Source: Spongilla lacustris
Taxonomy: Eukaryota > Porifera > Demospongiae > Spongillida > Spongillidae
DNA: 64,000 nucleotides
Reading direction: 5' to 3'
Assembly (NCBI GenBank): GCA_949361645.1
Contig: OX442423.1
Span: 3,158,023-3,222,022, forward strand
Made by a program: the position numbers and the translations under genes. Within the stretch, counting starts at the first letter, position 1. Each line of letters opens with the position of its first letter. Below the pieces are notes generated by a model. That model was not told the DNA's origin. It worked only from the letters and a program-made list of their open reading frames with translations, and searched no databases. Positions 61,849-64,000 of this stretch are shown piece after piece.

Positions 61849-63171
61849 TAGTGGTGATATTGTACTTATTACATTAGTGTTGCAGTTCTACTTGATATGA
61901 ATTTATCACTTTGCGCATGTACATGTAACTATCACATGGGCTGTCAGTAATGGTGGTGATATTGCCCCAAAGTACAATAATGATGGTGCAAAATTACCAT
62001 AGCTATCAGAGAATATACATGTAGTGCATATGTATGGATAATTTGTAGTGGTATTTTAAATGTTTAATCTTCAGTTTGCATAAGTAAGCAGTTAATTAAG
62101 GATGCATTTCCTTTTACTATATTTCAATATTTCATTATGCTTCAAAAGAATTCCACGAATAATAATTATATTTAGTAGTCATCTCTGACTTCAGTATGCA
62201 CAGTAGTAATACATATAGTTGGCATAGCCACTGTTAACTATAAAACCATACAAATATTATGGTTTCCCTAATAGGATTTTGATAGAACATGCAAGGCTAT
62301 CTTTTGCAATCTTAAGATCTGCTAGCCTGTGTTTGCGCGGCTCTAGAGTGAAATGGTGATGTGGTCTAGGGTTTGATGATGGAGCAGCACTCCTCCCTGC
62401 ACACTGGCAACAAAGTGACATCTTTAGTTTTCAGTGATAATTATTTATTTATTTATTTTTCATGATGTATATTGACCTTTGTGTCCTATTACATGTATTG
62501 TGCTTAGTTTGTATTATATCAATTGTATTTACAAATGATAGTGATAAAAATAAATTTGTCATGTACTTTTGGTGATATTTAAAACAACCAAATCTGATCT
62601 CATTATTCAACACCGTCCTTATTTAAGGACCATCCTCCTTAAATAAGGATGTTCGGAGATTTAAAAAAAAAATGAAAGAATAAATGCACTGACAGTGTAT
62701 GCTAAATCCAAATAGAAGTTATTTTAAAGATGGAGAATGGTTTTATTTTAAAATTTAAGTAAAGGTAAATACTGCTGCACCGTACCATAAAGATTGCATA
62801 TGAACTATGCACACCTACACCACATTTTACTTTTTACCTTGATATCGTGTGATTGTAATGATTTATACGAAATCATTTTGCTTGGGATTGCATGTTTATA
62901 GAGCTTTCATATGAATCATAAAATCCATTTAGATTATGTGTAAATGATGCCAGTCACTGATTTTCCACAGGATTTTTAAATTATTTGATGTTTAATATCT
63001 TTTAAGTGATTAGGTTTCTGTATTATGCATCATTTTTTTGTACTGTGCATTTAGCTGGCAATAAAACTGTAAGGAGCCTCAGTGATATTGAAAATACACC
63101 TGAATATATTAATCATGCATACACTCACAGAACATTGCATGCAAATTTACGAGTTCTAGTAGAAGAGTGGC
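61849..63171. other. 3' flank of the second ABCC copy
   Basis: Closely follows 29723-31015 of the first copy, including the AATAAA at 62549-62554 and the hairpin near 62614-62650 with one altered base. No gene is present. Confidence 0.6.
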
Positions 63172-63300
63172 CTGCTGTAGGAGCACATGTACTGCCCTGC
63201 TGTAGGAGCACATGTACTGCCCTGCTGTAGGAGCACATGTACTGCCATGCTGTAGGAACACATGTACTGCCCTGCTGTAGGAGCACATGTACTGTCCTTC
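63172..63300. repeat. 25-bp minisatellite, about 5 units
   Basis: The same unit as the large array at 31016-31830 and in the same position between ABCC and the 7TM gene, but with only about five units. The flanks match on both sides. Confidence 0.93.
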
Positions 63301-63451
63301 TTGATAAAAGCCACTACCTTTTATCCCACCTACATGTAGGCCAGCAGTCCCACATTTACTACTTGCACAACTCTTTTATAAAAGCACAGAACAACCATCT
63401 GGCCAAACCTGATTTCAATATCATCATGATGGCCATTTAAAATACATGCAA
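63301..63451. other. Intergenic DNA between minisatellite and second 7TM gene
   Basis: Matches the flanks of the 1.3-kb insertion of copy 1, joined directly at about 63375. No gene. Confidence 0.6.
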
Positions 63452-64000
63452 TTAAATAAAAATGTCACATTTCCTATACTTTAACCCATTGAAAGCAAAT
63501 ATACGTTTATGATCTAAAAATATAACAATAAGCATTATAATCCTGAACCATGAGACATATAAAAATGTTTGCCATTTGAGAGTAGGCAATAATAGTAGAC
63601 TTTCATTCACTGTTCCATACGATCCAGTTTTCTTCAATTCTTTTTTGTTATGAATTGAAGCATTCTTGCATTTCCTGATGCACAGAATAACACCAACATG
63701 AATTGTGAGTGAGAGAGCAGCTGTAATCCCCCAACAAGGTGCCACAATCACATATGAGATAGAAACAGCAGTTAAGCTATCACCGCTAATACTGAGGTTT
63801 GCGCATACTACGTAAACAAAGACTGGAATTGCAAGAATGAGAAACAGGATTGGAAATGACAGAATAGGCATCATTTCATACAGTGCTATTCTATGTTGCT
63901 GGCTCAACTGGGAAGGTATTCCAGCCTTCTTTCGATATGCTCTGCAGCAGAGAATGACAACCAAGATGATCACCGATAAGAACGTGATTATGACACATGC
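63452..64000 (-). CDS. Second 7TM receptor copy, altered C-terminus, cut by window end
   Basis: The frame is open to the last base of the window and matches the other receptor from its ACVIITFLSV segment (late TM5) through TM7 to GTVNES. About 550 bp corresponding to 33438-33986 are missing, with a few filler bases at 63590-63600. The normal Ser-rich tail is therefore gone and translation runs on for about 48 new residues, including a hydrophobic stretch (FRIIMLIVIFL), to a stop at 63452. The 5' half lies outside the window. It may still make a receptor with a different tail or be a decaying copy. Confidence 0.75.
   Translation of the reverse strand, partial: ACVIITFLSVIILVVILCCRAYRKKAGIPSQLSQQHRIALYEMMPILSFPILFLILAIPVFVYVVCANLSISGDSLTAVSISYVIVAPCWGITAALSLTIHVGVILCIRKCKNASIHNKKELKKTGSYGTVNESLLLLPTLKWQTFLYVSWFRIIMLIVIFLDHKRIFAFNGLKYRKCDIFI

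Overview
This is nuclear DNA from a eukaryote, most probably a marine invertebrate; a demosponge is my best guess. The reasons are intron-rich genes with short GT/AG introns, an intronless seven-transmembrane receptor, very many short DNA transposons, degraded Ty3/gypsy and LINE copies, and dense palindromes of the type ACATGTACATGT. The clade assignment is inference. No operons, ribosome-binding sites, tRNA, rRNA or CRISPR arrays were seen.

Layout. 1-11 kb has no gene I can support: a Ty3/gypsy integrase remnant (1.3-2.3 kb), MITE-like elements (4.3-6 kb) and a nest of inverted repeats (7.6-10.6 kb). A small SGNH/GDSL hydrolase gene lies on the minus strand (11159-15186, seven exons reconstructed). 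Transposon-rich DNA follows to 19.4 kb. A complete ABCC/MRP4-type ABC transporter gene lies on the plus strand (19467-29722). I could place 27 exons whose phases all close, giving 1378 residues with two membrane domains and two nucleotide-binding domains. Downstream are a 25-bp minisatellite (31.0-31.8 kb), an insertion with a long fold-back (31.9-33.2 kb) and the 7TM receptor gene (33934-34893, minus). A minus-strand Ty3/gypsy remnant (34.9-37.7 kb) ends about 40 bp from the receptor start codon. 38-49.7 kb holds a degraded transposon-associated ORF, two candidate small genes (40632-41203 and 42172-42603), LINE fragments and a 1.2-kb inverted-repeat element.

From 49.7 kb to the end the window repeats itself. 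It holds one orphan exon of the SGNH gene (51316-51446), then a second ABCC copy (51893-61848), a shrunken minisatellite (63.17-63.30 kb) and a second receptor copy that runs off the window end. The second copy lacks about 6.5 kb between the SGNH exon and ABCC exon 1. Its ABCC has lost the start codon, part of exon 1, all of exon 2 and the acceptor of exon 3, while exons 3-27 remain open with unchanged lengths. The second receptor has lost its normal C-terminal tail. The main story is therefore a recent segmental duplication (SGNH - ABCC - minisatellite - 7TM receptor) with asymmetric decay. A mis-joined second haplotype in the assembly is the main alternative.

Functionally, the ABCC protein should be an ATP-driven exporter of organic anions or conjugates, the SGNH protein a small esterase or lipase, and the 7TM protein a surface receptor with unknown ligand. 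Nothing shows that they act in one pathway.
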